The notes under the pieces: generated by a model | Seen by the model: only the letters and a program-made list of their open reading frames with translations | Databases searched by the model: none | Told to the model about the DNA's origin: nothing | Assembly (NCBI RefSeq): GCF_000003815.2 | Contig: NC_049993.1 | Coordinates: forward strand, 17,656,541-17,694,138 | Source: Branchiostoma floridae | Lineage: Eukaryota; Chordata; Leptocardii; Amphioxiformes; Branchiostomatidae | Direction: 5' to 3' | Length of the DNA: 37,598 nucleotides | Shown here: in pieces, positions 29,050 to 37,598 of the stretch | How positions within the stretch are numbered: position 1 is the stretch's first letter | Layout: every line of letters begins with the position of its first letter | Translations under genes and position numbers: made by a program

Positions 29050-30530
29050 CTATAGGCTTACCACACCTCCACAGGTTCACTGTGTTAAATCAAGGAGATT
29101 TTATCCCCATAACTAACATATTTAACAAGTTTCAAAAGCCAACAAGTATATCATGTGTACGCATACCTAATTCATGCCTTGTAGTAAATAGTATACCTAG
29201 TGAATTTGTAGTAGTAGTGGGAAGAGGAGAAAAGTTGTATGCACTGTTTATCTCAGTTTAATAGTTGTAGTCTTCTATCCCACAGCAGTTACTAAGAGAA
29301 CGACAGGCAGAAAAACAAAGTTGTTGACGTACATTCCCGAGTAAAAGTGGTATCGTCTGGAAAGCACCGCCATGAATCACCCTTAACAATAGTCCCGGAT
29401 GAGGAAGTCAAACCAAACCGTCAGTGTAAACCATCAATAAACAAAGGAAATAGACACAAGAACCCTATTAGCCCAAGAACTTTATCTATATCCATGTGAT
29501 GTTCACAAAGCTCTTTGTTCACACAATTGTTGATGTTTCCTAGGTCATGTTGCTTATGATGTTTCTATTTTGATGGAATGCAGTGTTATACAAAGCATAA
29601 TTTTGGTGATGTAGAAACCAATATAGAATTCAGTCCAGAAAGGGACTGCAATGTCGATGTCGATTGGACAATAAAGAAGATCACTTACATCCAACAGTCC
29701 CTGTCATGCATGCATTACGGAAGAGCTGTCCCGACCTATCCTAGTGATAATCAAGACTTTATCGGATAGACAGTAAATGTAGAGCTTGCTATAGCTCGCA
29801 CTTCGAGATTAGGACTCGTCCCTATCACATGGCCAATGCTCTCCTGATGGCATTGTCCTGTTTCACATGCGTTTATCACTTAAGATACTGCATGATAACA
29901 TGGATTAGGGAAAAGAAGTGCTCAATTGCATGTCACCTTGTCATCTTCTGAAGTCAATTAATATTTCACATAAAGGTTGGTGCTGTTGGTATTAACATGT
30001 AAAACAGTTTGTAAGAATCACACCAACACAAAGGAAACGTTGTCACAACAGGTAGTAACTTCCTGGCGTAACAAAATAGCAGCTAATGACTCATGCATGA
30101 TTGCGTGTAACCTATGCATTTTGCGTAGACAATATCACGTACATCAAAGCAGCGGTTCCTGTTACACATGTAAACATTACAGAGAGCTGTAAAGTTACCT
30201 TTGACTGTATATATGTAACGCCGTCCAATTTAAGGAGCTGTCCAAGGGTATACGATGTAATGTTTGTTCAATGAACCTCATCAACGCGGGGGAGGGGGCT
30301 TACTTAGTCATCACAGGTGTCATTTTCATAATTGAGATAAAGATGAGTTGAGCATGCTTAAGAACAGGGTTATGTCGAAGTTATATTCTACATAACAACA
30401 GCCTACTAACAAAAATAGTGATTGGCAGGAGCCACACCAACATTGTGGGAACTTTGTCATAGCTGTAATTTCATGGTTCTTTTGATCCCAAAACTCGCCT
30501 TATGGGTGGGAACAAGTGATACATGCATCG
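29050..30530. other. 3' flank of PLAAT gene 2, duplicated 5'-flank remnants
   Basis: At about 29350-29380 a degenerate copy of the promoter block occurs (TCTGGAAAGCACCGCCATGA). The open frame at 29578-29769 has no domain. Nothing else is recognised, and no coding exon follows the degenerate promoter block. Confidence 0.45.
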
Positions 30531-30560
30531 TCTGGAAATCCCCGCGATGACTCACCACTC
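30525..30560 (+). promoter_or_regulatory. Composite NF-kB / AP-1 site, second perfect copy
   Basis: GGAAATCCCC (30534-30543) and TGACTCA (30548-30554) are arranged exactly as at 27746-27766. The homology continues downstream (CATTCTAGACTTTTCTACAG against CATTCTAGATTTTTCTACAG near 27820), so this is a copy of the gene 2 5' flank. No LRAT exon follows directly. The next gene is gene 3, 1.05 kb further on. Confidence 0.5.
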
Positions 30561-30694
30561 GGAACAATTGACCTGCATTCTAGACTTTTCTACAGCGGCT
30601 CTGGATTCACAAACTCCAGGCTTGGCTCTGACGCGCGTACGCGAAGCTCTGGCTTGAATCAAGCAAAGAAAATGGATTTCGTTAACGCCATCTT

Positions 30695-31560
30695 TGTTTC
30701 TTACGTTAGACGCCGTTATATATAAATGATTGCATAAAACCAAACGACCGTGACTGTAGTCGCAAAACACTTGTATATGTGCCAGTGACTAATATATGGG
30801 TATCTGGAAATCACCGTCATGACTCATGACTAACCCCCCTAAACAATGGAAGTAAAGGTGTAAACAGTATACGGTTTCAGGCTACCATTGAAGCAGGTTC
30901 AATAGGTCATCGTCCTCGGAGCGATATCCAGAAGCGAAGATTTGCCCACCAAACTACAAAGAAGCTACAAGACCCGCTGCTACCACCGTACTGTTCCTAC
31001 TAACACTGAGCCGCTGTGCACACAAAAAACTAACGCTGTCTTACTCCAAACTAAACGGGGACTACCTAGTCCAGCGGAAGAATCAGAGTTGTGTACCGGT
31101 AAATTACCGGTATCACCGTAACAGACTTTGTAATTCAAAACGTGAAAAGGTGTGAGGTCACAAACCTTGCTGTAACGGCCTTGAAACAAAATAAAACATA
31201 AGAATTGAATGCAAGCTAATTGCAAGCCGTCTTTTGAACCTTTGTAAGTCCATTAAAGACTCTTGTCAAGCTCCACAGAAGTTTCACTTTCGCAGCTAAA
31301 ACAAACACTTGATTGAGTCCCTGTACTTTTGAGTGCTTGTTCTGCAAACATAAAGTAGCTATGTCCTGACACCTCTGCAAACACATGAACTTGTACCTAG
31401 ATAAAGAAAATAAATGGTTAAGTTTTCAAAGGGTTGTTGCGGTTACTAGTGAGTGGATGTGTCACGCTTTTCACCCGCGACAAGGCCAAGGGTCAATGTA
31501 AACCACATCAACAAGTCGGCGAGCTATATAGCCTAGTTGCCACAGGGAACCGACTTTGTT
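30695..31560. repeat. Duplicated 5' flank of PLAAT gene 3 (copy A)
   Basis: This block is repeated in direct orientation at about 33720-34660. Shared landmarks include TTGCATAAAACCAAA, GTAAAGGTGTAAACA, GGGGACTACC and GTGTCACGC. It contains TGACTCA at 30820-30826 next to GGAAATCACC, a weakened form of the kB/AP-1 block. It ends about 40 bp before the start of gene 3, so it should contain its promoter. Confidence 0.75.
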
Positions 31561-31603
31561 GTCTCTTCGTTATAGACGTACGTGTGAAGGCAAAGGAAGC
31601 GAA

Positions 31604-32926
31604 ATGGCCTTCTCACTATCAAGATCCCTGCCTAAAAGCAAGTCGGAGATTTCACCCGAGGTTCGCCGCCATAGTGAAGACGTCTTGTCCAAGTGTCAGG
31701 AGGGAGACCTGCTAAAGTTTCCCCGAGAGGGCTACTCTCACTGGGCGGTGTACATAGGCGGTGAGAAAGTAATCCACCTCTCGGGGAAGAGTGATTCCGT
31801 GATGAAAAGTATCAGCAACAGTCCGTCGGTATTTTCCACTCTTTTGGGCGTGACAGACTTGGGGAAGGTGAGGAAATTAAAAACAGTTTGGTATCGCATA
31901 CGACTCAGCAGCTGTATTATAGTAGACTGGTATTTAATGTGGAAAATGTCAGAGTCTATGTCAAAAAGAGTTCAACGATGTCATTCTTCGGTAAAATATT
32001 TAGAGTTTCTTATTTATTGTGATTTTGGTTTTGTTGATTGCATTATCCGAAACATTTTGATAGACGTAAACGTCATACTCTCAGGTTATGGAGGATTCTT
32101 TCTGGAACGTTGTCGGAGACAGCCGGGTCATGATGAGCAACTACCTGGACGCGACCAAGTACGTGCGGTCCGGCGAAGAAATTCTGGAGAGGGCGCGGTT
32201 GCGCCTTGGAGAGGTCGGCTACAACCCACTGTGGGAAAACTGCGAGCACTTCGCTACATGGTGCCGTTACGGGGAGAAACAAAGTGAACAGGTACGTTGG
32301 TAATTGTTAGTATACACACACCTCTAATTCAAACACCTAGTTCACAGTCACCAACAGCATATTGCAAATATATTCATGGCATTCACATGTACTCTGCAGT
32401 GGATCAGGCCACTGGAAGTTATTGTTGCTTAAACATTACAAAATATGTCTAAATCACCGATATTAGATCTAGGATCACAAAAAAACATAATTAGGGCGTG
32501 GACATACCAGGATACGTAGTGCATGGAAGGGTGAAGATGTGTTGACCGAAACTAATATAATATTGAAAACTAATACTAGTTTCCTTGTCAATCCTAAATG
32601 TCCATGCACTTCCCTCCATGTTTGATACGAAGACCCTCCCAAAAGAGAAAGCAGAAAAGTGCAGATGCACCAAAGTGTGCATAAATATCTATGAGCATTG
32701 TACCCAAACACCTGTTCCTGTCTGAGTTTCTGCGCATTGTAAGACTTCAACCGCGGCGAAGTTTGTTTATATGCTCACCTTGATTCTGACGTACCCTTTC
32801 CAGGCGGAGACGGCCAAGGCCCTCCTGGTTGGCGCCGGTGTTGGAGTTGTGACGATTGCTGTCGGGTTCGGAGCTTGGGCGCTGTGGCCTAGCTCAAAGA
32901 AGGCGACGAGGGAGGAGAAGAAGTAG
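31604..32926 (+). CDS. PLAAT/H-REV107-like LRAT-domain protein, gene 3
   Basis: Exons 31604-31867, 32085-32291 and 32804-32926, all phase 0, give 197 aa. Triad: H46 in YSHWAVYIG, H58 in KVIHLSG and C141 in ENCEHFATWC. It is closest to gene 1 (SEEVRRH-type leader, HLSG after the second histidine, VMEDSFWNVVGD opening exon 2). Exon 3 encodes a hydrophobic anchor (ALLVGAGVGVVTIAVGFG) with a lysine-rich end, so a tail-anchored cytosolic-facing enzyme is expected. The frame continues upstream without an ATG, so the start at 31604 is the first possible. AATAAA at 33493-33498 may end the transcript. Confidence 0.9.
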
Positions 32927-33525
32927 AGAAAATAGAAAAAAAAAGTTTTAAAACGTCGGGACACGTCAAGCACTTTGTGAGGTCCCTGGTTGGGCCTCTG
33001 TTCATGTACATGTAGAAATATTCAGCTTTTGCACTTATGTCACTGTCAGCGGTCATTTCACAACTTTCTTTCACCGTATGTTTGTCTCAGTAAAATACAA
33101 GCGCCTACCAACAAACTTGATGCAATGGCTGTGACTGTAGCTATAGCTTAAAACGGATCTCCTAATTACATGGAGTTGGAGTTTGCTCAATCTTCATTAT
33201 AGGAATAACTTTTCAACATGGAGGTATTTTATACACAGAGCTGTGGATTTGCTGCAAATGGCACAAGCGTTCAAATAAGTAGAATTCTCCATAGTAGTTA
33301 TCTTTCATTCCTTTTAATTTTTGCTGTTTGTAATAACCCTTGATAATAACCTAGTCGGGTACTTCTGCCTCTTGTAAAGCCAGTGTCGTGTTATCAGTCT
33401 GTTTATATAGATGAGGTGGGTTATAGATACGTTTGTTAACCCTTTGTCATTCTTACCTTTCTTCTTTATGACTGACTGTTAAGTTAATATGCAATAAAAT
33501 TTGTTCAAACAAAGTTTGCGCCTGC

Positions 33526-33606
<81 letters not shown>

Positions 33607-33700
33607 TGTGAGAGAGATAATGTATGAAAGAATAACCCGGTGCTGATCATGTCATAGTCCTTTTTAAAACGTTAAGTATTTCGTAAAAGCCATCTTTGAT
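32927..33700. other. 3' flank of PLAAT gene 3 with AT/AG microsatellite
   Basis: Probable 3' UTR to about 33510 (AATAAA at 33493). It is followed by a pure AT tract (about 33529-33563) joined to an AG tract (about 33564-33616). Confidence 0.7.
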
Positions 33701-33714
33701 TCTGGCGCAATATG

Positions 33715-34660
33715 CCATTATCATAATGTTTGCATAAAACCAAAAGACCGTGGCTGAAGTCGCATACCACTTGTGTATGTGCCAGTGTCTAATATAGCTA
33801 TCTGGGAATCACCGTCATGACTTACCCCTCTAAGCCAAACAATAGAAGTAAAGGTGTAAACAATATACGGTTTCAGGCTACCATTGAAGCTGCTTCAAAA
33901 GGCTATCGTTAAGCGGCCGGCCGCGCCGCTTAATTTAGCGCCGACCTCGGAGCGATATACGGAAGCGAAGATTCGCCTACCAAAACGTACTACAAAAAAG
34001 CTACATGTACAAAACTAGAGTCGCTGCTACCACCATACTTCTACTACACTGAGCCGCTGTGCACAAAAATACACTAAAAGCTGCCTTACTCCAAAATAAA
34101 CGGGGACTACCCAGTACGGCGGAAGAATCGGAGTTGTGCACCGGCAGTTACCGGTATCACAGTAACAGATTTTTTTTTTGTTTCTTGTTGTGTGAGGGCA
34201 CAAACCTTGCTGTAATGGCCATGAAATAAAATAAAACATTTTTATTGATGGCAAGCCGCCTTCTGAACGTTTACAAGTCCATTAATGAATCCTGGCATGC
34301 TCAACGGGAGCCGTTTATGAACTTGTAGACGTTACACTTTCTCAGCCAAAAACACTTGATTGAGGCCCTGTATGTTTGAGTGCTTGTTACAATTTGCAAA
34401 CATAAAGTACGTATGTCCTTACACCTCTGCAAACACACAGTCCTTTCAAACTTGTATCCAGATAAAGAGAGTGAAAATGAAAGGTAAAGCTTAAATGTCT
34501 CTGAAAAATCATAAGAAAGAGTTGCTACGGCTAACACCGAATGGATGTGTCACGCATGTCACCTGAGAAGGCTAAGGGTCAATGTCTTACTCGGACCACA
34601 ATGAACCACATGAACATTAGTTGCTACAGGTAACTAAGTCAACAAAGGCCGGCGGCGAAA
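33715..34660. repeat. Duplicated PLAAT gene 3 5' flank without a gene (copy B)
   Basis: Direct copy of 30695-31560, including the CCGGTATCAC, AAATAAAATAAAACAT-like and GGATGTGTCACGC landmarks. An insertion near 33910-33935 contains GGCCGGCCGC. Homology ends near 34650, where the first exon of gene 3 would follow, and the sequence then switches to the satellite-like repeats. I see no LRAT exon after it, so this looks like an orphan promoter segment. Confidence 0.7.
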
Positions 34661-34899
34661 CCCTCGTACATCTAGTCGGCTCTACGCACTACGTGCAATA
34701 GGGTGAGTGGGCGAGTGAGTGGGTGGGTACAAAACAGAAGCACGGAGTTTTCGCATAGGATAAAAGATAACAAACAGACACTTATCACCGTCCCTAAACA
34801 ATGCCTAGAATACTTGATACTTATTTATCCTCTTCGCCAAGAAGAGTATGAGATTGCTGACTTGGGTCTGTATGTAGGTCAACAGCAAATAACTCCAGA

Positions 34900-35905
34900 A
34901 ATTGTGGATGGAACTTTGTGATTTTTGGTAGGTGTGTAGCGGTTGTCGAAAGGAATGCCAACTTTGAAAACGGTTCACCTGGCGTTTTCCTACGGTACTG
35001 CAGCGAGCTTGGTATGTTTTTTGCGGTTTGTTTTGGGCAGCATAAGTCAAAACCCAGCTGGGCGATTTTCACGAAACTTGGTAGGTGTGTAGCGGTTTTA
35101 GAGAGGAAGGTCAAGTGCGAAAATGGTTTACCTGGCTCTTACCTACGGTGCTGTAGCGGGATTTGTATGTAAGTGCGTTTGTCTGTATGCAAGATAACTC
35201 GAGAACCCTTGAATGGATCCTGATTATATTTGTTAGGTGGATGGGGGTTAGGAAAACAAAGGTCAAGTTCGATAATGGGCACCCTAGTGGCTGCCTAAGG
35301 TACTGCAGCAAAACTTTTAATTTTGACACTTCGTGTTCTGGACATGCTGTGGTCATGATTTTTGAGTGGTAGATAGCCCTTGGAACAGAGAGTAACTGCT
35401 GTGAGTTTGGACCCCCTAGCGGCTTTTTGGGAACTGCAGACACCGATTTCCGTTCAAACTTTGGACGAGGATAACTCGAGAACGTGTAAACGGATCATCA
35501 GGATTTTCAGTATGTAGATAGAATGAGTGATGACTTATACAATGTAATACTAATTATGCAAATCAGTAGCTAATTTGCATAATTAATGAGGAAAGTTCAT
35601 AAATCCATTCCAACAGCATATAACTCAAGAAGCTGTGTCTGGATTTTCATGATATTTAGTATTTAAGTAGCGGTTGCGGAAAGGAAGGTTGTGTTCGAAA
35701 ATAGTTGACGTAGCATTTTCCGTTAGGACGGTAGCGGGCCAAGTGTGTGCGTCCGTTTGTTTGTGGAATGCATAACTCGAGAAGCCTTGAAAAAATCCTG
35801 ATAATATTTGGTAGGTGGGTAGGGGTCAGGAAAACGAAGATAATATATATGATAGTGGCCCCCCTAGCGGCTTCCTAAGGTACTGCAGCAAAACTTATTA
35901 ACAGA
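34900..35905. repeat. Satellite-like ~125-150-bp modules
   Basis: Diverged modules start near 34907, 35060, 35195, 35465, 35620 and 35770. The common core is AACTCGAGAA, ATATTTGGTAGGTGGGTAG, AAGGTCAAGTTCGA and CCCCTAGCGGCTTCC, then AAGGTACTGCAGC. Within them ATTATGCAAATCAG and AATTTGCATAATTAAT form an inverted pair at about 35555-35586. The same family recurs at 37050-37530. Confidence 0.75.
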
Positions 35906-35966
35906 AATAAACTGTGCTCTATATATCTCATTTTGACCTATATCTATGGACACAGCTGTTATACAG

Positions 35967-36063
35967 ATGTTTTGCTGGAGCTGGACGCCCTTACACTGGG
36001 GACAAAGTCTTTGACAAGCATGAAATTCTGATTGACCAGGGATGCTACCAGGTCATCTGTCAG
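35967..36063 (+). other. Exon-like open segment, unknown
   Basis: Preceded by an acceptor-like TGTTATACAG and ending in CAG followed by GTCACAG, it reads CFAGAGRPYTGDK and on to QGCYQVICQ. Spliced in phase to the open segment at 36229 it would continue VAIGDVKERTNNFGDTNHRF. The family is not recognised. It could be the end of another gene or an old remnant. Confidence 0.3.
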
Positions 36064-36228
36064 GTCACAGTCTAGTTTTTGGTAATATCTGTGTGTTTGT
36101 GAGGAACATAGTTCATGCAGTCATTTGCTATTTAGTAATACATGAACAAGACCTTAAAGTCTTAAATAAAGACATGATTATTTGGCGAAGAGATGGGTTC
36201 GTTGAACTCTAGTTAATGTTTAGTTCAG

Positions 36229-36363
36229 GTCGCCATTGGTGATGTTAAGGAGCGCACCAACAACTTTGGAGACACAAACCACAGGTTTGACTTTGTCGTA
36301 CATTCACGCTTGAAGCAATCAGAGAGAAATGTCTCTGGATTTCTTCAAATCATTGAATCCTGA
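36229..36363 (+). other. Exon-like open segment overlapping the start of PLAAT gene 4
   Basis: It follows an acceptor-like GTTTAGTTCAG and reads VAIGDVKERTNNFGDTNHRF before running into the PLAAT gene 4 start in another frame and stopping at 36363. If it is real, it belongs to a different transcript, or is a remnant whose downstream part was replaced by the PLAAT duplication. Confidence 0.3.
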
Positions 36364-36973
36364 CGAGCGCCGCCGTAATAATTCAGACGTCTATAACAAG
36401 TGTGTACGGGGAGACCTGTTGAAGTTTTACAGGTTTGGTTACTCTCACTGGGGTGTGTTTGTAAGCTGTGGGTACGTGATCCACCGTACAGAGGACAACG
36501 GTACGGTGAAGGTAAGACGTCTGCTTCCTATGACAACTTAGCATACATAAACACCCCAAGAATTCCTGTAATGTTGGTGCATAAAGACGTTGAACAAAAG
36601 CATTATAAAGATGTAGAAATACTACTGTATAAAAAGGAAATTGCTTGGCAATTGTGCAAAATTGATGAAATACCCGCCGTACAATGACTTGTGCCTTGGT
36701 GGGCTGATAAACAATACTCTCACTAAAAAGTTTTAGCTAACATGGAAAATTACCCTTGATTTTCAGATTCGGGAAGATCGGTTCTGGGACCTTGCTCAAA
36801 ACAACCTGATCAGAATCGGCAACTTTTGGGACAATATCGCTACTCCGCTGCCAGGGTGGCAAATCGAGGAGAGGGCGCGGTCCCGGCTGGAAGAGAGCGG
36901 TTACGACGTGCTGTTTAAAAACTGCGAGAACTTCGCCAAATGGTGCCGCTATGACGTAGACATCAGCGGACAG
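36329..36973 (+). CDS. PLAAT/H-REV107-like LRAT-domain protein, gene 4 (3' end outside window)
   Basis: Exons 36329-36511 and 36767-36973, phase 0, give the first 130 aa. The C-terminal anchor exon is not found before the window ends. Triad: H40 in YSHWGVFV, H52 in YVIHRTED and C114. The block around the cysteine is KNCENFAKWC: the His of the family's NCEHF motif is Asn here, and the Thr of ATWC is Lys. Exon 2 is again 207 bp. It is closest to gene 2 (IHRTEDNGT shared, exon 2 opening IREDRFWD against IREDSFWT). Just before the ATG, the leader matches that of gene 2 (CAATCAGAGAGAAATG against CAGTCAGATAGAAATG). If the third exon is missing, the product would be soluble. Confidence 0.85.
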
Positions 36974-37598
36974 GTAAAGGATCATTCAAAAGTTCTCCTA
37001 CAAGAAGTACACAAAACCTTTTTTTGTTTCCTCCATCATGAAAAATGGAGGTATAGTTTTTGGTGTGTCTGTCTGTCTGTCTGTTCTGTCTGTCTGTGTG
37101 TTTGTGTTTCCGCATATTTGTGGTCAACATAACTTAAGAACCTCTTGCTGGATTGTAATGATATTTGGTATGTGGGTAGGTGTTGGAAAGACGAAGGTCA
37201 AGGGTGATTTTGCCCCCCCCCCCCTGGTGCGTGACCTTGGTATTGCAGCAGAACTTCGATTTTTGTATCTTTTGACCTGGACATGCTATGGTCTTGATTT
37301 TTTGGTGGCAGATAGCTTGTGATGTAATAAAGACGTCATGTACGATTGAGCCCCCTAGCGGCTTGCTCTGGAACTACAGGGGCAATTTTGTCAAAATCTT
37401 CCAGGGAGCATAATGGAACATAGGAACGATGGATTTCCAGGATGTTTAGCATGCATGTATCTTTGGCAGAGATGTACATAATGAAGTGCAAACTATGCAA
37501 ATTTGGACTTGATTTGCATACTTAATAAGAAAATCTATATCTACAGTGTTTTCCATTATAGGACTCAAATACATGTAACATGTGTAGTTTGTGGTAGA
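36974..37598. repeat. Intron of PLAAT gene 4 with the satellite-like module
   Basis: A short CTGT run (about 37065-37100) is followed from 37120 by the same repeat family as 34900-35905 (ATATTTGGTATGTGGGTAGG, AAGGTCAAG, CCCCCTAGCGGCTTG). It also contains the inverted pair TATGCAAATTTGG / GATTTGCATACTTAAT at about 37494-37525. Confidence 0.7.

Noticed and set aside
31556-32287. A single 243-codon frame covering PLAAT gene 3 exon 1 and beyond
   Set aside because: It begins without ATG and reads through intron 1 and exon 2 in the wrong frame. The spliced model with phase-0 exons restores NCEHF and matches the paralogues.
33453-33650. Minus-strand frame with Ser/Leu and Ile/Tyr runs
   Set aside because: It is a translation of the AT and AG microsatellites.

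Overview
The window is animal genomic DNA. It has spliced genes with GT-AG introns, large introns full of simple repeats, tRNA-derived SINEs, foldback and MITE-type transposons, BTB-Kelch genes and H-REV107/PLAAT-type LRAT-domain genes. Compact paralogue clusters, many hairpin MITEs and the families involved fit an invertebrate deuterostome, most likely a lancelet (Branchiostoma). This is an inference from gene content; no taxonomic search was run. One assembly gap (150 N) lies at 9949-10098.

Layout. (1) 1-2988: a foldback element with ~620-bp, nearly identical terminal inverted arms and an internal 51-bp minisatellite that itself switches orientation. (2) 3000-6050: non-coding DNA with a diverged direct repeat and two tRNA-derived SINEs. 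(3) 6549-10428, minus strand: a complete five-exon gene, reconstructed here, for a 213-aa type I membrane protein with a signal peptide, a Ser/Thr/Pro-rich stalk, one thyroglobulin type-1 domain and a transmembrane segment. Every intron is phase 1. The locus is disrupted by TTGA, GA and CTGT repeats, local duplications and MITEs. (4) 10460-13900: mostly unassigned, with two open exon-like segments on the minus strand at 13247-13730. (5) 14018-25503: a large inverted duplication of a BTB-BACK-Kelch gene, one copy on plus (15270-17024) and one on minus (22445-24484). The loop holds the first PLAAT-like gene (18573-21021). The plus copy is preceded by tandem copies of its own start exon that each end in a stop. 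The minus copy has an in-frame 216-bp internal duplication. (6) 25711-27151: a non-autonomous DNA transposon with internal repeat modules. (7) 27885-36973: three more PLAAT-like genes in head-to-tail array, the last running off the window, separated by duplicated 5' flanks and a satellite-like repeat family.

How the genes relate. The four PLAAT-like genes share one design: a first exon carrying the two histidines of the LRAT triad, a second exon of exactly 207 bp carrying the cysteine in an NCEHF-type motif, and a third exon encoding a C-terminal hydrophobic tail. They are expected to be membrane-anchored phospholipase A/acyltransferase-type enzymes. Two of their duplicated 5' flanks contain a perfect NF-kB consensus six bases from an AP-1 consensus, which suggests stress- or immune-inducible expression. 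The Kelch proteins are probable Cullin-3 adaptors. No direct functional link between the Kelch and PLAAT genes is visible beyond their interleaving.
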